A stretch of 64,000 bases of DNA from contig NZ_FQXE01000005.1 in assembly GCF_900129885.1 (NCBI RefSeq), positions 314,502 through 378,501 on the forward strand. Direction: 5' to 3'. Shown here one piece after another: positions 1 through 8,721 of this stretch. The stretch is from Pollutimonas bauzanensis. Lineage in GTDB: Bacteria > Pseudomonadota > Gammaproteobacteria > Burkholderiales > Burkholderiaceae_B. A program made the position numbers and the translations under genes. The notes under the pieces are model-generated. The model ran no database searches. It was not told the origin of the DNA and worked only from the letters and a program-made list of their open reading frames with translations. Numbering within the stretch: the first letter of the stretch is position 1; each line of letters begins with the position of its first letter.

Positions 1-461
1 TTGGCCGAGATGCTGTTCATGGCCTGCGCCGGATAGAGCACAGCGACGCGCCAGCCGCCCCGATGGGTCGCGGTATTGAACCAGGGGCTCAATACGCGCA
101 GCTGCTCGACCCGGATATCCTTGGACGGCGCCTTCTTGGCGGCGCTGGCCGCGGCCTCGCCGTCGTCCTCGGCGCCGCCGGCCGCGGCGCCCTCTTCCAG
201 CGCCACCGCTTCGGGCCGGATACGGCGCAAATCAGGGTGGTTGCCGCTGGCCAGCCATAGGCACGCCGCGCAATGGCCGCAAGCCAGGCCCTGCAGCGGC
301 GACTCGCACAGCAGGCTTGCCGCCGCCGCCAGCGCGAACTGGCGCTTGCCTATGCCCGGCAAGCCATGGATCAGCCAGGCATGGGCAAAACGCTCGCGCT
401 GGCTGAGCCAGGACGCCGCCAGCGACGCCTGCCATGGCAGGAATTGCGCGAGGTCGCTCAT
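1..461 (-). CDS. holB: DNA polymerase III subunit delta' (partial, C-terminus beyond window)
   Basis: Clamp-loader subunit that helps load the sliding clamp during replication. About 153 N-terminal residues are visible; the gene runs off the left edge. The translation has a Walker-A-like GLPGIGK near residues 33-39 and the zinc-type cysteine set C52, C61, C64, C67 (spacing C-x8-C-x2-C-x2-C), both typical of the tau/gamma/delta' family. A Pro/Ala/Glu-rich acidic stretch follows around residue 95. The start ATG (459-461) overlaps the tmk stop by 4 bp (ATGA), indicating translational coupling in an mltG-tmk-holB operon, the usual proteobacterial arrangement. Confidence 0.9.
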   Translation of the reverse strand, partial: MSDLAQFLPWQASLAASWLSQRERFAHAWLIHGLPGIGKRQFALAAAASLLCESPLQGLACGHCAACLWLASGNHPDLRRIRPEAVALEEGAAAGGAEDDGEAAASAAKKAPSKDIRVEQLRVLSPWFNTATHRGGWRVAVLYPAQAMNSISA

Positions 462-1102
462 GATTGGCCGCCCATCCGCTGTGCTCGCACCAGCTCGTCG
501 ATCTGCTCGGCCAGGCTGCGCCTTACATCCTCTATGGGCAAGGTCGAATCGACAATGCGCAGGCGCTCCGGATGCTGCCGCGCGCGCTCATGATAGGCGC
601 GGCGGGTCCGCTCGAAGAAAGCCTCGCCCTCCCGCTCGAAGCGGTCCAGCTCGCGGCTGCGGCTCAGGCGCTCGCGGGCGACCGCCAGAGGCACATCGAA
701 GAGCCAGGTCCGGTCGGGCTGCAGATCGGCATGCACCCATTGCTCCAGCGCGCTGATGCGGTCGCCGCCCAGTTCGCGTCCGCCGCCCTGGTAGGCGTAA
801 GTCGCATCGGTGAACCGGTCGCAGACGACCCACTGCCCTGCCAGCAAAGCGGGCTTGATGACGGTTTCTATGTGCTCGCAGCGGCCCGCGAACATGAGCA
901 GGGTTTCGGTCTTGAGGTTCATGGGCTGGCTCAGGACCAATTGCCGCAGCTGTTCGCCCAGCGCGGTGCCGCCGGGTTCGCGCGTGGAAACCACCGCCAG
1001 CCCATGCTGCTGCAAGCGCTCGACCAGCCATCCGACATGCGTGCTCTTGCCCGCGCCATCCAGCCCTTCAAGGGTAATAAAGCAGCCGCGCCGACCTTGC
1101 AT
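458..1102 (-). CDS. tmk: Thymidylate kinase
   Basis: Phosphorylates dTMP to dTDP with ATP for DNA synthesis in the cytoplasm. The 214-residue protein has the P-loop GLDGAGKST at residues 13-21, the DRF motif followed by [12 protein letters not shown], and a normal family length. The start codon overlaps the mltG stop by one base (TAATG) and the stop overlaps holB by 4 bp, so all three genes are probably translated from one message. Nothing unusual is seen. Confidence 0.97.
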   Translation of the reverse strand: MQGRRGCFITLEGLDGAGKSTHVGWLVERLQQHGLAVVSTREPGGTALGEQLRQLVLSQPMNLKTETLLMFAGRCEHIETVIKPALLAGQWVVCDRFTDATYAYQGGGRELGGDRISALEQWVHADLQPDRTWLFDVPLAVARERLSRSRELDRFEREGEAFFERTRRAYHERARQHPERLRIVDSTLPIEDVRRSLAEQIDELVRAQRMGGQS

Positions 1103-2112
1103 TAGTTGCGCCGTCCCAATATGTATTTAGACACAGCCCGGTTGTGATCCAGCAGGCTCTCGGAAAACTCGCTGGTGCCATCGCCCCGCGAAACGAAGTA
1201 GAGGAATTTGTGCGCCTCGGGGTGCAGGGCCGAAAGCAGCGCCGCGCGCCCCGCGCTGGCGATGGGAGTGGGCGGCAGCCCGCCCCGCGTATAAGTATTC
1301 CAGGGCGTGTCCGTCGTCAGGTCTTTCTTGCGTATCCGCCCCTGATAGGCGTCGCCCATGCCGTAGATGACGGTGGGATCGGTCTGCAGGGGCATGCTCA
1401 GGCGCAGGCGGTTGACGAAGACGCCGGCGACCCGGTCCCGGTCGGAACTGTGGCCTGTTTCCTTTTCGATGATGGAGGCCAGTATCAGCGCCTCGTAAGG
1501 CGTTTTCAGGGGCACTTGCGGATCGCGTTCATTCCAGGCGGCGTCCAGCAGTTGCTGCTGCGCATGGTAGGCGCGGCGCAGGATGTCGAAATCGGTGGAA
1601 CCCGGAACAAAGACATAGGTGTCGGGATAGAACAGGCCTTCGGGGCTGGCTTGCGGCGCGCCCAGTTTCCTGAGCAATTCGTCATCGGGCACGGCCAGCA
1701 GCGTTTGCCTGACTTGCGGATCTTCCCGCAATGCCTGGCGAATGCGCTGATACGTCCATCCTTCCAGCAAGGTTATCTGGGTCTGCGTCATGTCGCCGTT
1801 GGCCATGCGCTCCAGCAGCGTCCGGGGCGTGTCGCCGCGCACCGCCTCGTAGGCCCCGGCTTTGAGCAGGATATCGCGCCCGCTCAAGCGGGCCAGCGCC
1901 ACGAACGCATCTTCATTGAAATGGATGCCGGATTTGTTCATCAGTCGCGCGATGGAGCGCGGACGGCTGCCCGACTCGACCACGTAGTCGACGCGTTCGC
2001 TGTCCATGGCGACGGGATGCTCCACCCAATACCAGGCGGCGGCGCTCAGGCCGGTGGCGATGATGGCCAGCAGCAAAAGCAGATACAGGATGAATAATTT
2101 GAATTTCGTCAT
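1102..2112 (-). CDS. mltG: Endolytic murein transglycosylase MltG (YceG family)
   Basis: Inner-membrane lytic transglycosylase that cleaves nascent peptidoglycan strands and sets glycan length. The 336-residue protein starts with a single hydrophobic segment (about residues 5-28) that anchors it with the domain in the periplasm. The IIEKET motif (residues 214-219) carries the family catalytic glutamate, and the C-terminal substrate motif [13 protein letters not shown] is intact. Length is normal. It is the first gene of the mltG-tmk-holB operon and is divergent from ygfZ, with about 150 bp between them for both promoters. Confidence 0.95.
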   Translation of the reverse strand: MTKFKLFILYLLLLLAIIATGLSAAAWYWVEHPVAMDSERVDYVVESGSRPRSIARLMNKSGIHFNEDAFVALARLSGRDILLKAGAYEAVRGDTPRTLLERMANGDMTQTQITLLEGWTYQRIRQALREDPQVRQTLLAVPDDELLRKLGAPQASPEGLFYPDTYVFVPGSTDFDILRRAYHAQQQLLDAAWNERDPQVPLKTPYEALILASIIEKETGHSSDRDRVAGVFVNRLRLSMPLQTDPTVIYGMGDAYQGRIRKKDLTTDTPWNTYTRGGLPPTPIASAGRAALLSALHPEAHKFLYFVSRGDGTSEFSESLLDHNRAVSKYILGRRN

Positions 2113-2262
2113 TAAGGCAAAGTGTAGCCCAGCGCAGCGGCCCGCTCGCCGGTGGAAACCAGGCCTCGGGATGGCAAGGGTTATCGCAGCATGATTTCCC
2201 GAAGCCCGTTATCATAAACGCTAGCTTTGCCCCTGTCTGTTGCTGCGAGTCATATTTCTTAC

Positions 2263-3294
2263 ATGAACAATTTTTCAAGCTTTGTTGCGCCGCTGGATGA
2301 TCTTGCCGTCATCGAAATCGCCGGGCCGGACGCGGCCGGTTTCCTGCATGGGCAGTTGACCCATGACGTGACGGGCCTGGCGCCCGACCGTGCCCGCCTG
2401 GCTGGCTATTGCACGGCCAAGGGGCGGCTGCTGGGCAGCATGGTGCTGTGGCAGGGGCGCCAGGGCCCGTCCCCCGCCCTGTACGCCATGGTCCGGGCCG
2501 ACATCGCGCCGGCCCTGGTCAAGCGCCTTTCCATGTTCGTGCTGCGCGCCAAGGCCAGCTTGCGGCTGACCCGCCTGCGTGTGCTGGGCGTGACGCTGGC
2601 CGGCGCGCCCGCCGGCGGGCTGGCCGCGGAATCCGGCCGGCTCCCGGGCGAAGAACTCATCAAGGAGGCTGCCGTGCTTTCGTCCCAGGCCCGGGCCTGG
2701 GACGTGGCGCGGACCAGCGCCGGAAGCTGGATTGCCGCGCCGTCGGCCGGCGCCGATACCGCGCGCTGGTGGTTTGTCCCGGCCGACGCCGACGACGCCG
2801 ACGACGACGCCGCGCCGGCGCCCGCCATGGCGGGACCGCAGGCGCGGCAGGCCGCCGATTGCTGGCGCGCCGCCGACATCGCCGCCGGCCTGCCCTGGAT
2901 CGAAGCCGCCACGCAGGATGTCTTTATTCCGCAGACGCTCAACCTGGACCTGATCGACGCGGTCAGTTTCACCAAGGGCTGCTACCCCGGCCAGGAAGTC
3001 GTGGCGCGCAGCCATTACCGCGGCACCGTCAAGCGCCGCATGGCCTATGGCATCGCAAGCGGCGCCGATGCCGATGCCGGCGGCCCGCTCGCCGGCGTGG
3101 ACATCTACAATGCCCTCAATCCCGACAGCCCCTGCGGCCGCATCGTCAACGCCGCGCATTGCGGCGGCGCTGCCCATGTACTGATGGAAGTGCAACTGGC
3201 CGATCTCGGCGGCCCCGATTTCCGCCTGCGGCGGGCCGATGGCCCGGCCATCGAGTTAATGCCTTTGCCTTATAAGATCAAGGCCGAGGATTGA
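2263..3294 (+). CDS. ygfZ: Folate-binding Fe-S cluster assembly/repair protein YgfZ
   Basis: Tetrahydrofolate-dependent protein related to the glycine-cleavage T-protein that supports maturation of some Fe-S enzymes. The diagnostic K-G-C-Y-x-G-Q-E motif is present (KGCYPGQEVVARSHYRG), and the N-terminal IEIAGPDAAGFLHGQLTHDV is family-typical. I chose the ATG at 2263 (343 residues); an in-frame TTG at 2227 would add 12 residues without homology. An Asp/Ala-rich low-complexity insert near residues 175-195 is encoded by repetitive GAC/GCC codons and is probably a surface loop. Divergent from mltG, convergent with mmsB. Confidence 0.9.
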   Translation: MNNFSSFVAPLDDLAVIEIAGPDAAGFLHGQLTHDVTGLAPDRARLAGYCTAKGRLLGSMVLWQGRQGPSPALYAMVRADIAPALVKRLSMFVLRAKASLRLTRLRVLGVTLAGAPAGGLAAESGRLPGEELIKEAAVLSSQARAWDVARTSAGSWIAAPSAGADTARWWFVPADADDADDDAAPAPAMAGPQARQAADCWRAADIAAGLPWIEAATQDVFIPQTLNLDLIDAVSFTKGCYPGQEVVARSHYRGTVKRRMAYGIASGADADAGGPLAGVDIYNALNPDSPCGRIVNAAHCGGAAHVLMEVQLADLGGPDFRLRRADGPAIELMPLPYKIKAED

Positions 3295-3336
3295 GGACGG
3301 ACGGGCAGCCCGGGCCCCGCCAGGATGCGTCCCAGC

Positions 3337-4221
3337 CTATTTTTTGAACAGATTCAAAATGCTGGAAAAATCCAGCGCGCCGTTGCCTTGCGCGCTATGC
3401 ATGGAATAAAGGTTGCGCGCCAGCTCGCCCAGGGGCACGGACGCCCTGGCGTTCAGGGCTGATTCCGCGGCCAGGCCGAGATCCTTGAGCATCAGGTCGA
3501 CGCCGAAGCCGCCCGCGTACCCATTGGACGCCGGCGCGTGCTCCATCACGCCCGGCCAAGGGTTGTAGAGTTCGGTGGCCCAGTTGCGGCCGGAGCTCTT
3601 GGCGACGATGTCGGACAATACCTTGGGATCCAGCCCGTTGGCGACGCCCAGCGCCAGCGCCTCGGAGGTGCCGGCCATGAGTATGCCCAGCAGCATGTTG
3701 TTGCAGATTTTGGCGACCTGCCCCGCCCCGGCCGCGCCGGCATGGAAGATATTCTTGCCCATTTTCTCCAGATAGGGCCGGGCCGATTCCAGGTCGGCGG
3801 CCGCGCCGCCCACGATAAAGGTCAGCGTGCCGGCGACCGCGCCGCCCGTGCCGCCCGATACCGGCGCATCCACCATGCGTATGCCGCGCTCCAGCGCCGC
3901 CGCGGCGACCTTGCGGGCCGACTCCGGCGCGATGGTGCTGCATTCCAGGACCAGGGTGTTGGCGGCGATTTGCGTCAGCAGGCCGGCCTCGCCCAGATAC
4001 AGCCCTTCCACGTGCTTGCTGGCCGGCAGCATGGAAATCACCACCTCGGCGTCCTTGACTGCCGCCGGCGCCGAGGCCGCGGCGCTGGCGCCGGCGTCGG
4101 CCAGGACCTTGACGGCGGCGGGCACCAGGTCGAACACGACCAGTTCATGGCCCGCCTTGACCAGATTCAAGGCCATGGGGCTGCCCATATGGCCCAGGCC
4201 GATAAATGCGATGCGACTCAT
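3337..4221 (-). CDS. mmsB: 3-hydroxyisobutyrate dehydrogenase
   Basis: NAD-dependent oxidation of 3-hydroxyisobutyrate to methylmalonate semialdehyde in valine degradation. The 294-residue protein opens with the Rossmann motif GLGHMG (residues 8-13), has the substrate motif DAPVSGGTGGA and the catalytic-lysine motif GAGQVAKICNN near residue 170. Length is normal for the beta-hydroxyacid dehydrogenase family. It has its own good ribosome site (CAGGAGA) in the 46-bp gap after the hydrolase gene and is last in a three-gene operon. Related tartronate-semialdehyde reductases look similar, but the neighbours support the valine assignment. Confidence 0.9.
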   Translation of the reverse strand: MSRIAFIGLGHMGSPMALNLVKAGHELVVFDLVPAAVKVLADAGASAAASAPAAVKDAEVVISMLPASKHVEGLYLGEAGLLTQIAANTLVLECSTIAPESARKVAAAALERGIRMVDAPVSGGTGGAVAGTLTFIVGGAAADLESARPYLEKMGKNIFHAGAAGAGQVAKICNNMLLGILMAGTSEALALGVANGLDPKVLSDIVAKSSGRNWATELYNPWPGVMEHAPASNGYAGGFGVDLMLKDLGLAAESALNARASVPLGELARNLYSMHSAQGNGALDFSSILNLFKK

Positions 4222-4267
4222 TTTTTTGTCTCCTGTTTTTCGATGATCGATGTGGTTTGCGCGAAAA

Positions 4268-5434
4268 CTAAAGTTCGATGCCCGTGGCGTCCATGGGCGC
4301 CAGTTCGAGGTCGGCCAATGGGTGCTCGACCGCGTCCGGCCACGGCGCCTGGAAAAAGCGCTGCACCCAGGCGTCGCTGGCCTGCTCCAGCGTGGCCGGG
4401 TTCCATCTGGGCTGCTTGTCCTTGTCTATCAGCAAGGCCCGTATGCCTTCCTGGAAGTCCCCCTGGACGCCGCATTGCAAGGACACAATATATTCCTGGC
4501 GGAGAACATCGGCCAGCGACAGCAGGCGCACGCGATCCAGCAAGGCGAAACACAAGCGCGCCGAGCCGGGCGAACCGGACAGGAAAGTGCCCGCGGCGCG
4601 CTTGAGCCAGGGGTCCTCATGGCCGGCCCAGGCGGCGATATTGGCGCAAATGGCCTCGAAATCGCCGCCGTCGCAGGCCTGCCTGATCAGCGGATAATGC
4701 GTCTGCAGCGGCCCTTGCTGCAACCCGGCGTCGGCCGCCTGCAGCCCAAGCAGCAGGCGGCCCAGGCCGACGCTGTCTTCGCGCTCGACGCCCGACCAGT
4801 GGGCGGACTGTATCCGCGCCAGCAGCTCGTCCCATTTGCCGGAGTCCAGCGTGTAGTCGGCCAGGCCCAGATAACGGCAGTCGCCGGCTTCCAGTTGCGC
4901 GCCGGTCAGGCCCAGGAACAGCCCGGTGCCCCCGGGCAGGCGGGCCAGCATCCACGTGCCGCCGACGTCCGGAAACAGCCCGATGGAGATTTCCGGCATG
5001 GCATAGCGGGTGGTCTGCGTGACCACGCGATGGCTCGCGCCCATCATCAGCCCCACGCCGCCTCCCATCACGATGCCGTTGCCCCAGCACAATATCGGCT
5101 TGGGATAGGTATGGATCTGGTAATCCAGGCGGTACTCGTCGTCGAAGAATCTGCGCGCGTAGGTGTTGCGCCATGCCTGGCCGCTGGTGTTTTCCTGCAT
5201 GGCCTTGTACAGGCCGTGCAGGTCGCCGCCCGCGCAAAACGCTTTTTCACCGGCGCCCCTGAGCACGACCAGGACGATGGATTCGTCGGCTTGCCAGACG
5301 CTCAACTGTTCGGCCAGCAGATTGCACATGTCCAGCGACAGGCCGTTGAGCGTTTGCGGGCTGTTCAAGGTGGCCACGCCGACCTTCTTGTGATTGGCGG
5401 CGTCCAGGACCTCGAATAAGACTGGGGAATTCAT
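4268..5434 (-). CDS. 3-hydroxyisobutyryl-CoA hydrolase (crotonase fold)
   Basis: Hydrolyses 3-hydroxyisobutyryl-CoA to the free acid, the step before mmsB in valine degradation. The 388-residue protein is longer than ordinary enoyl-CoA hydratases (about 260) and matches the HIBCH class; it has FCAGGDL (oxyanion-hole region) and the PEISIGLFPDVGGTWML active-site segment. The start ATG at 5434 overlaps the stop of the acyl-CoA dehydrogenase gene by 4 bp, implying coupled translation. A longer in-frame reading begins upstream inside the dehydrogenase gene but the added residues are an out-of-frame artefact. Confidence 0.88.
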   Translation of the reverse strand: MNSPVLFEVLDAANHKKVGVATLNSPQTLNGLSLDMCNLLAEQLSVWQADESIVLVVLRGAGEKAFCAGGDLHGLYKAMQENTSGQAWRNTYARRFFDDEYRLDYQIHTYPKPILCWGNGIVMGGGVGLMMGASHRVVTQTTRYAMPEISIGLFPDVGGTWMLARLPGGTGLFLGLTGAQLEAGDCRYLGLADYTLDSGKWDELLARIQSAHWSGVEREDSVGLGRLLLGLQAADAGLQQGPLQTHYPLIRQACDGGDFEAICANIAAWAGHEDPWLKRAAGTFLSGSPGSARLCFALLDRVRLLSLADVLRQEYIVSLQCGVQGDFQEGIRALLIDKDKQPRWNPATLEQASDAWVQRFFQAPWPDAVEHPLADLELAPMDATGIEL

Positions 5435-6585
5435 CGGATATCGGCTCCTTTGTCGAGCAGCTGGCGCGCGATGATCACGCGCATGATTTCGTTGGTTCCT
5501 TCGAGGATCTGGTGCACGCGCGTATCGCGCACCAGCCGCTCCAGCGGGTAGTCCTTGAGGTAGCCGTAGCCGCCGTGGATCTGCTGGGCGTCCAGGCAAA
5601 CCTGGAAACAGAGATCGGTGGCCAGGCGCTTGGCCATGGCGCAATAGGTGGCCGCCTGCTCATCGCCGTCGTCCAGCTTGGCGGCGGCCAGGCGCACCAT
5701 CTGGCGCGAAGCCACGATATGGGTCAGCATATCGGCAAGCTTGAACTGCAGGGCCTGGAAACTGGCCAGGGGCTGCCCGAACTGCTTGCGTTCGCCCATA
5801 TAGCGCCTGGCTGCGTCGTATGCGCCCTGCGCGGCCCCGACCGAGCAGGTGGCGATATTGATGCGGCCGCCGTCCAGGCCTTTCATGGCGAACTTGAAGC
5901 CTTCGCCTTCATTGCCCAGCAGGTTTCCGGCGGGGATCTCCGCGTTGTCGAAGACCACCGGGCGCGTCGACTGGCTGTTCCAGCCCATCTTGTCTTCCTT
6001 GCGGCCGTAGGTGACGCCCGGCGTGTCGGCGGGCACGACAAAGGCCGAGATGCCCTTGGGCCCCGCGCCGCCCGTGCGCGCCATGACCACCAGGACGTCG
6101 GTGTCGCCGGCGCCGGAAATGAAGGCCTTGGCGCCATTGAGCACATAGGCGTCGCCGCGCTTTTCCGCGCGGGTCGACAAGGACGCCGCATCGGACCCGG
6201 CGCCGGGTTCGGTCAGGCAATAGGAGGCGAGCTTTTCGCCGGCCGCCAGCGCGGGCCCCCAGGCCTCGCGCACCGCCGCAGTGGCCCAGGACCCTATCAT
6301 CCATGTCGCCATGTTGTGTATGGTCAGGAAGGCCGTCGTGGATGGGTCGCAGGCGGCCATTTCCTCGAACACCAGCGTGGCGTCCAGGCGCGGCAAGCCC
6401 AGGCCGCCTATCGATTCGGGCGCATAGATGCCGCAAAAGCCCAGGGCGCCGGCGCGCGCGAATGCCTCGCGCGGAAACTGGCATTCGGCATCCCAGCGCG
6501 CGGCATGCGGTTCGAGCTCGCCTATGGCGAAATCGCGGGCCGCCTGCGCGAATGCCTGTTGTTCATCGCTTAGCCGAAAATCCAT
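5431..6585 (-). CDS. Acyl-CoA dehydrogenase, probably isobutyryl-CoA dehydrogenase
   Basis: FAD enzyme that introduces an alpha-beta double bond in short-chain acyl-CoA. The 384-residue protein has the family motifs CLTEPGAGSDA (FAD/substrate binding), QIHGGYGYLKDYPLERLVRD and the C-terminal ILEGTNEIM that carries the catalytic glutamate of this subclass. I chose the ATG at 6585 (MDFRLSDEQ) because family proteins start there and CAGGAGACGA lies just upstream. Substrate is inferred from the operon: dehydrogenase, 3-hydroxyisobutyryl-CoA hydrolase, 3-hydroxyisobutyrate dehydrogenase form the middle of the valine pathway. An enoyl-CoA hydratase for the intervening step is not in this window. 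Confidence 0.88.
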   Translation of the reverse strand: MDFRLSDEQQAFAQAARDFAIGELEPHAARWDAECQFPREAFARAGALGFCGIYAPESIGGLGLPRLDATLVFEEMAACDPSTTAFLTIHNMATWMIGSWATAAVREAWGPALAAGEKLASYCLTEPGAGSDAASLSTRAEKRGDAYVLNGAKAFISGAGDTDVLVVMARTGGAGPKGISAFVVPADTPGVTYGRKEDKMGWNSQSTRPVVFDNAEIPAGNLLGNEGEGFKFAMKGLDGGRINIATCSVGAAQGAYDAARRYMGERKQFGQPLASFQALQFKLADMLTHIVASRQMVRLAAAKLDDGDEQAATYCAMAKRLATDLCFQVCLDAQQIHGGYGYLKDYPLERLVRDTRVHQILEGTNEIMRVIIARQLLDKGADIR

Positions 6586-6673
6586 GATGGTGTCGTCTCC
6601 TGTGCATCGCAAGCTGCTTGCCAGCTTACCTTTTATAGTTGCGCTCCACCATAGCGCATTGCGAATTATGGTG

Positions 6674-6691
6674 TTGTCATATGCATGACAA
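6674..6691. promoter_or_regulatory. Palindrome upstream of the valine operon (candidate operator)
   Basis: An inverted repeat TTGTCAT-atgc-ATGACAA with perfect 7-bp arms lies 89 bp upstream of the acyl-CoA dehydrogenase start, in the only non-coding gap before the operon. On the minus strand its first arm contains TTGTCA, a 5/6 match to a -35 hexamer, so a bound regulator would sit on the promoter. No regulator gene is adjacent; the binding protein is unknown. Confidence 0.5.
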
Positions 6692-6700
6692 TCGTTTTGT

Positions 6701-7069
6701 TCAGGGCTCCAGCAATCCGGCCGCGATTTTCGCCTTGCGCCGCTTGGGCCGGTTGCGCGGCTTGGTCATGAAGGCCTTGCGATGCAGGGCGCGGCGCTGC
6801 CGCGACTCCATGGGATCGAAAGTCAAGGGGCGGTAGATCTCGATGCGGTCGCCGTCGGCGAGGATACGATCGGCCCCGCAGGCCTGCCCGTATATGCCCA
6901 GCGCCGGCGCATCGGATGGATAGTCGGGAAAAAGCCGGGAGAAGCCGCTGGCCTGGATCGCCTGGCCCACGGTGGCGCCGGCGGGCAGTTGCAGATCGGC
7001 CCGCCAGACGGAGCCCGGCTCGGCGTAGACCACTTGCACCGCGATGGCGACTTTTTCTTCAGGCATCAT
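6701..7069 (-). CDS. rnfH: RnfH family ubiquitin-fold protein
   Basis: Small beta-grasp protein of unknown biochemical role, nearly always encoded next to ratA. The 122 residues include EVVYA-like VQVVYAEPGSVWRADLQLPAGATVGQ at the start and DGDRIEIYRPLTFDPMESRQRRA, the most conserved RnfH signature, followed by a very basic tail (RNRPKRRKAK). Its start overlaps the ratA stop by 4 bp, so the two are translationally coupled. The family's link to the Rnf electron-transport complex is historical; no rnf genes are nearby. Confidence 0.9.
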   Translation of the reverse strand: MMPEEKVAIAVQVVYAEPGSVWRADLQLPAGATVGQAIQASGFSRLFPDYPSDAPALGIYGQACGADRILADGDRIEIYRPLTFDPMESRQRRALHRKAFMTKPRNRPKRRKAKIAAGLLEP

Positions 7070-7500
7070 TCCCCATACACCGCCTGGGCGCGCTGAGTAA
7101 AGGAATCGATAAAGCTGGTGGCGATCCGGTTGAATATGGGCCCGACCACCGCCTCGAGCGCGCGGCTGGAAAAGGCGTATTCCATGATGTACACCACCTT
7201 GCAGGCATTTTCGTCGAGTTCGTGGAATTCCCAGTTCCCTGTCAGGGTCGAGAATGGGCCGTTGATCAGATGGAAGGTAATGAGGCGGGGATAATCGTGA
7301 TCGTTGCGGGTGGTGAAGGTTTGCTTGACGCCGGCAATGCTGATGGTTATGGACGCTTCCATCCCCCTTTCGTCATGCCTGTGCACGGTGGTGCCGCCGC
7401 ACCAAGGCATGAATTCGGGATACTTGGCCACATCGGCGACCAAGTCAAACATTTGCGCGCGGCTGTAGGGAACGAGGACGGAACGCTGGACGGTATGCAT
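7066..7500 (-). CDS. ratA: RatA/COQ10-like START-domain protein
   Basis: A 144-residue START/polyketide-cyclase fold protein. In E. coli RatA is described as a toxin that blocks 70S ribosome association, while eukaryotic COQ10 homologues bind ubiquinone; which role applies here cannot be told. Family signatures visible are VPYSRAQMFDLVADVAKYPEFMPWC and the C-terminal FNRIATSFIDSFTQRA helix. It is coupled to rnfH and divergent from smpB across 57 bp, the same arrangement as in E. coli. Confidence 0.9.
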   Translation of the reverse strand: MHTVQRSVLVPYSRAQMFDLVADVAKYPEFMPWCGGTTVHRHDERGMEASITISIAGVKQTFTTRNDHDYPRLITFHLINGPFSTLTGNWEFHELDENACKVVYIMEYAFSSRALEAVVGPIFNRIATSFIDSFTQRAQAVYGE

Positions 7501-7557
7501 TGAAAGTAGTTAATGGATAGAATGTACTGATTTTACAGCCTACAACCGAATTGATTC

Positions 7558-8010
7558 ATGAGCATTGTCGATAACCGCAAAGCAACGCACGATTACTTTA
7601 TTGAAGACCGCTACGAGGCGGGTCTCGTGCTTGAAGGCTGGGAGGTAAAAGCCATACGCGCCGGTCACGTACAGCTCAAGGAAAGCTACGTCATCGTGCG
7701 CGATGGCGCGTTATGGATCATAGGCATGCACATCAGCCCCTTGCCCACCGCCTCCACCCATATACACCCGAACGCCACGCGCACCCGCAAACTGTTGCTG
7801 CACGCCGAAGAAATCGGCAAGCTCATCGGCAAGGTGGAGCAGCGCGGCTATACATTGGTGCCACTTAACCTGCATTACAAGAATGGGCGCATCAAGCTTG
7901 ACTTCGGCCTGGGCCGCGGCAAGAAGCTGCACGACAAGCGCGACGTGGCGCGCGACAAGGACTGGGAGCGCGAAAAAGAGCGCCTCATGAAGCACGATAC
8001 CCGAGGCTGA
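7558..8010 (+). CDS. smpB: SsrA-binding protein SmpB
   Basis: Binds tmRNA and delivers it to stalled ribosomes for trans-translation. The 150-residue protein has the core N-terminal signature [26 protein letters not shown] and the basic C-terminal tail ([23 protein letters not shown]) that occupies the mRNA channel. Length is usual. Its last 26 bp overlap the 3' end of the convergent ogt gene. Confidence 0.97.
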   Translation: MSIVDNRKATHDYFIEDRYEAGLVLEGWEVKAIRAGHVQLKESYVIVRDGALWIIGMHISPLPTASTHIHPNATRTRKLLLHAEEIGKLIGKVEQRGYTLVPLNLHYKNGRIKLDFGLGRGKKLHDKRDVARDKDWEREKERLMKHDTRG

Positions 8011-8707
8011 AGCCTTCCAGCTCCAGTAGCGCAAACTTGCGCTCCAGCCCTCCGCTATAGCCTGTCAGGGTGCCGGCGCCGCCCAGGACCCGGTGGCAGG
8101 GAATGATGATAGCGATCGGGTTGCGCCCGACAGCCGTGCCCACCGGCCGCCCATGCCGCGGGGTGAGCCCGGCCGCGCGCGCGACTTCGCCATAAGACAC
8201 CGACTGGCCATAGGGTATGGCGAGCAAGGCGTGCCATACTTTCTTCTGGAAATCAGTGCCTTCGGCAGCCAGGGGGAGCGTGAATGCCTTGCGTTCGCCG
8301 CGGAAATACTCGCGCAGCTCTCGTTGCGCGCGCTCAAAAAGCGCTTCGACGGCATGCGGCGTGCCGTCCTGCATGAATGTCAGGGCATCATGGGCGCCGC
8401 CGGCCGCGCCGCACAGCGTCCGGCTGGCTTGGCCGGGGAATGGCGCGCCGCCCGCGGCGCCCGTCCTGGCCAGGTTGGCCGGCCCGAACAGGCCGCCGCC
8501 GGCCGCCATGCGCGCCTTGAAATTTTTTATGGCGACGCCGGACATCAGGCCCGCGGTGGGGTCTTTTGCCTGCGGCGCAGGCGGGGGCAAGCCGTCGAGC
8601 GGCGGGCAGTCTTTCTGGCCGATGAAATACAGCCCCGTCAGGCCGGCGCCATCGGAGGCAAGCAGGATGCGCCCCAGGCCGGAAGACATCTGCGCGTAAA
8701 ACGCCAT
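7985..8707 (-). CDS. ogt: Methylated-DNA--protein-cysteine methyltransferase with N-terminal insertion
   Basis: Suicide DNA-repair enzyme that takes a methyl group from O6-methylguanine onto its own cysteine. The active-site PCHRV motif (Cys204) and the following [19 protein letters not shown] are intact. At 240 residues it is about 60-70 longer than typical Ogt/Ada-C proteins: residues 36-105 are a Gly/Ala/Pro-rich insertion in the N-terminal domain. The start ATG at 8707 gives the expected beta-strand N-terminus ([14 protein letters not shown]); a longer in-frame extension reaches into ndh and is rejected. It follows ndh by 14 bp and overlaps smpB by 26 bp at its 3' end. Confidence 0.88.
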   Translation of the reverse strand: MAFYAQMSSGLGRILLASDGAGLTGLYFIGQKDCPPLDGLPPPAPQAKDPTAGLMSGVAIKNFKARMAAGGGLFGPANLARTGAAGGAPFPGQASRTLCGAAGGAHDALTFMQDGTPHAVEALFERAQRELREYFRGERKAFTLPLAAEGTDFQKKVWHALLAIPYGQSVSYGEVARAAGLTPRHGRPVGTAVGRNPIAIIIPCHRVLGGAGTLTGYSGGLERKFALLELEGFSLGYRAS

Positions 8708-8721
8708 ATCATTCACCTCAT

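Noticed and set aside
2227..2262. TTG start for ygfZ 12 codons upstream
   Set aside because: No family similarity in those residues and a normal ATG follows.
5435..5644. 70-residue upstream extension of the 3-hydroxyisobutyryl-CoA hydrolase
   Set aside because: It lies inside the acyl-CoA dehydrogenase gene; the ATGA overlap start fits the family N-terminus.
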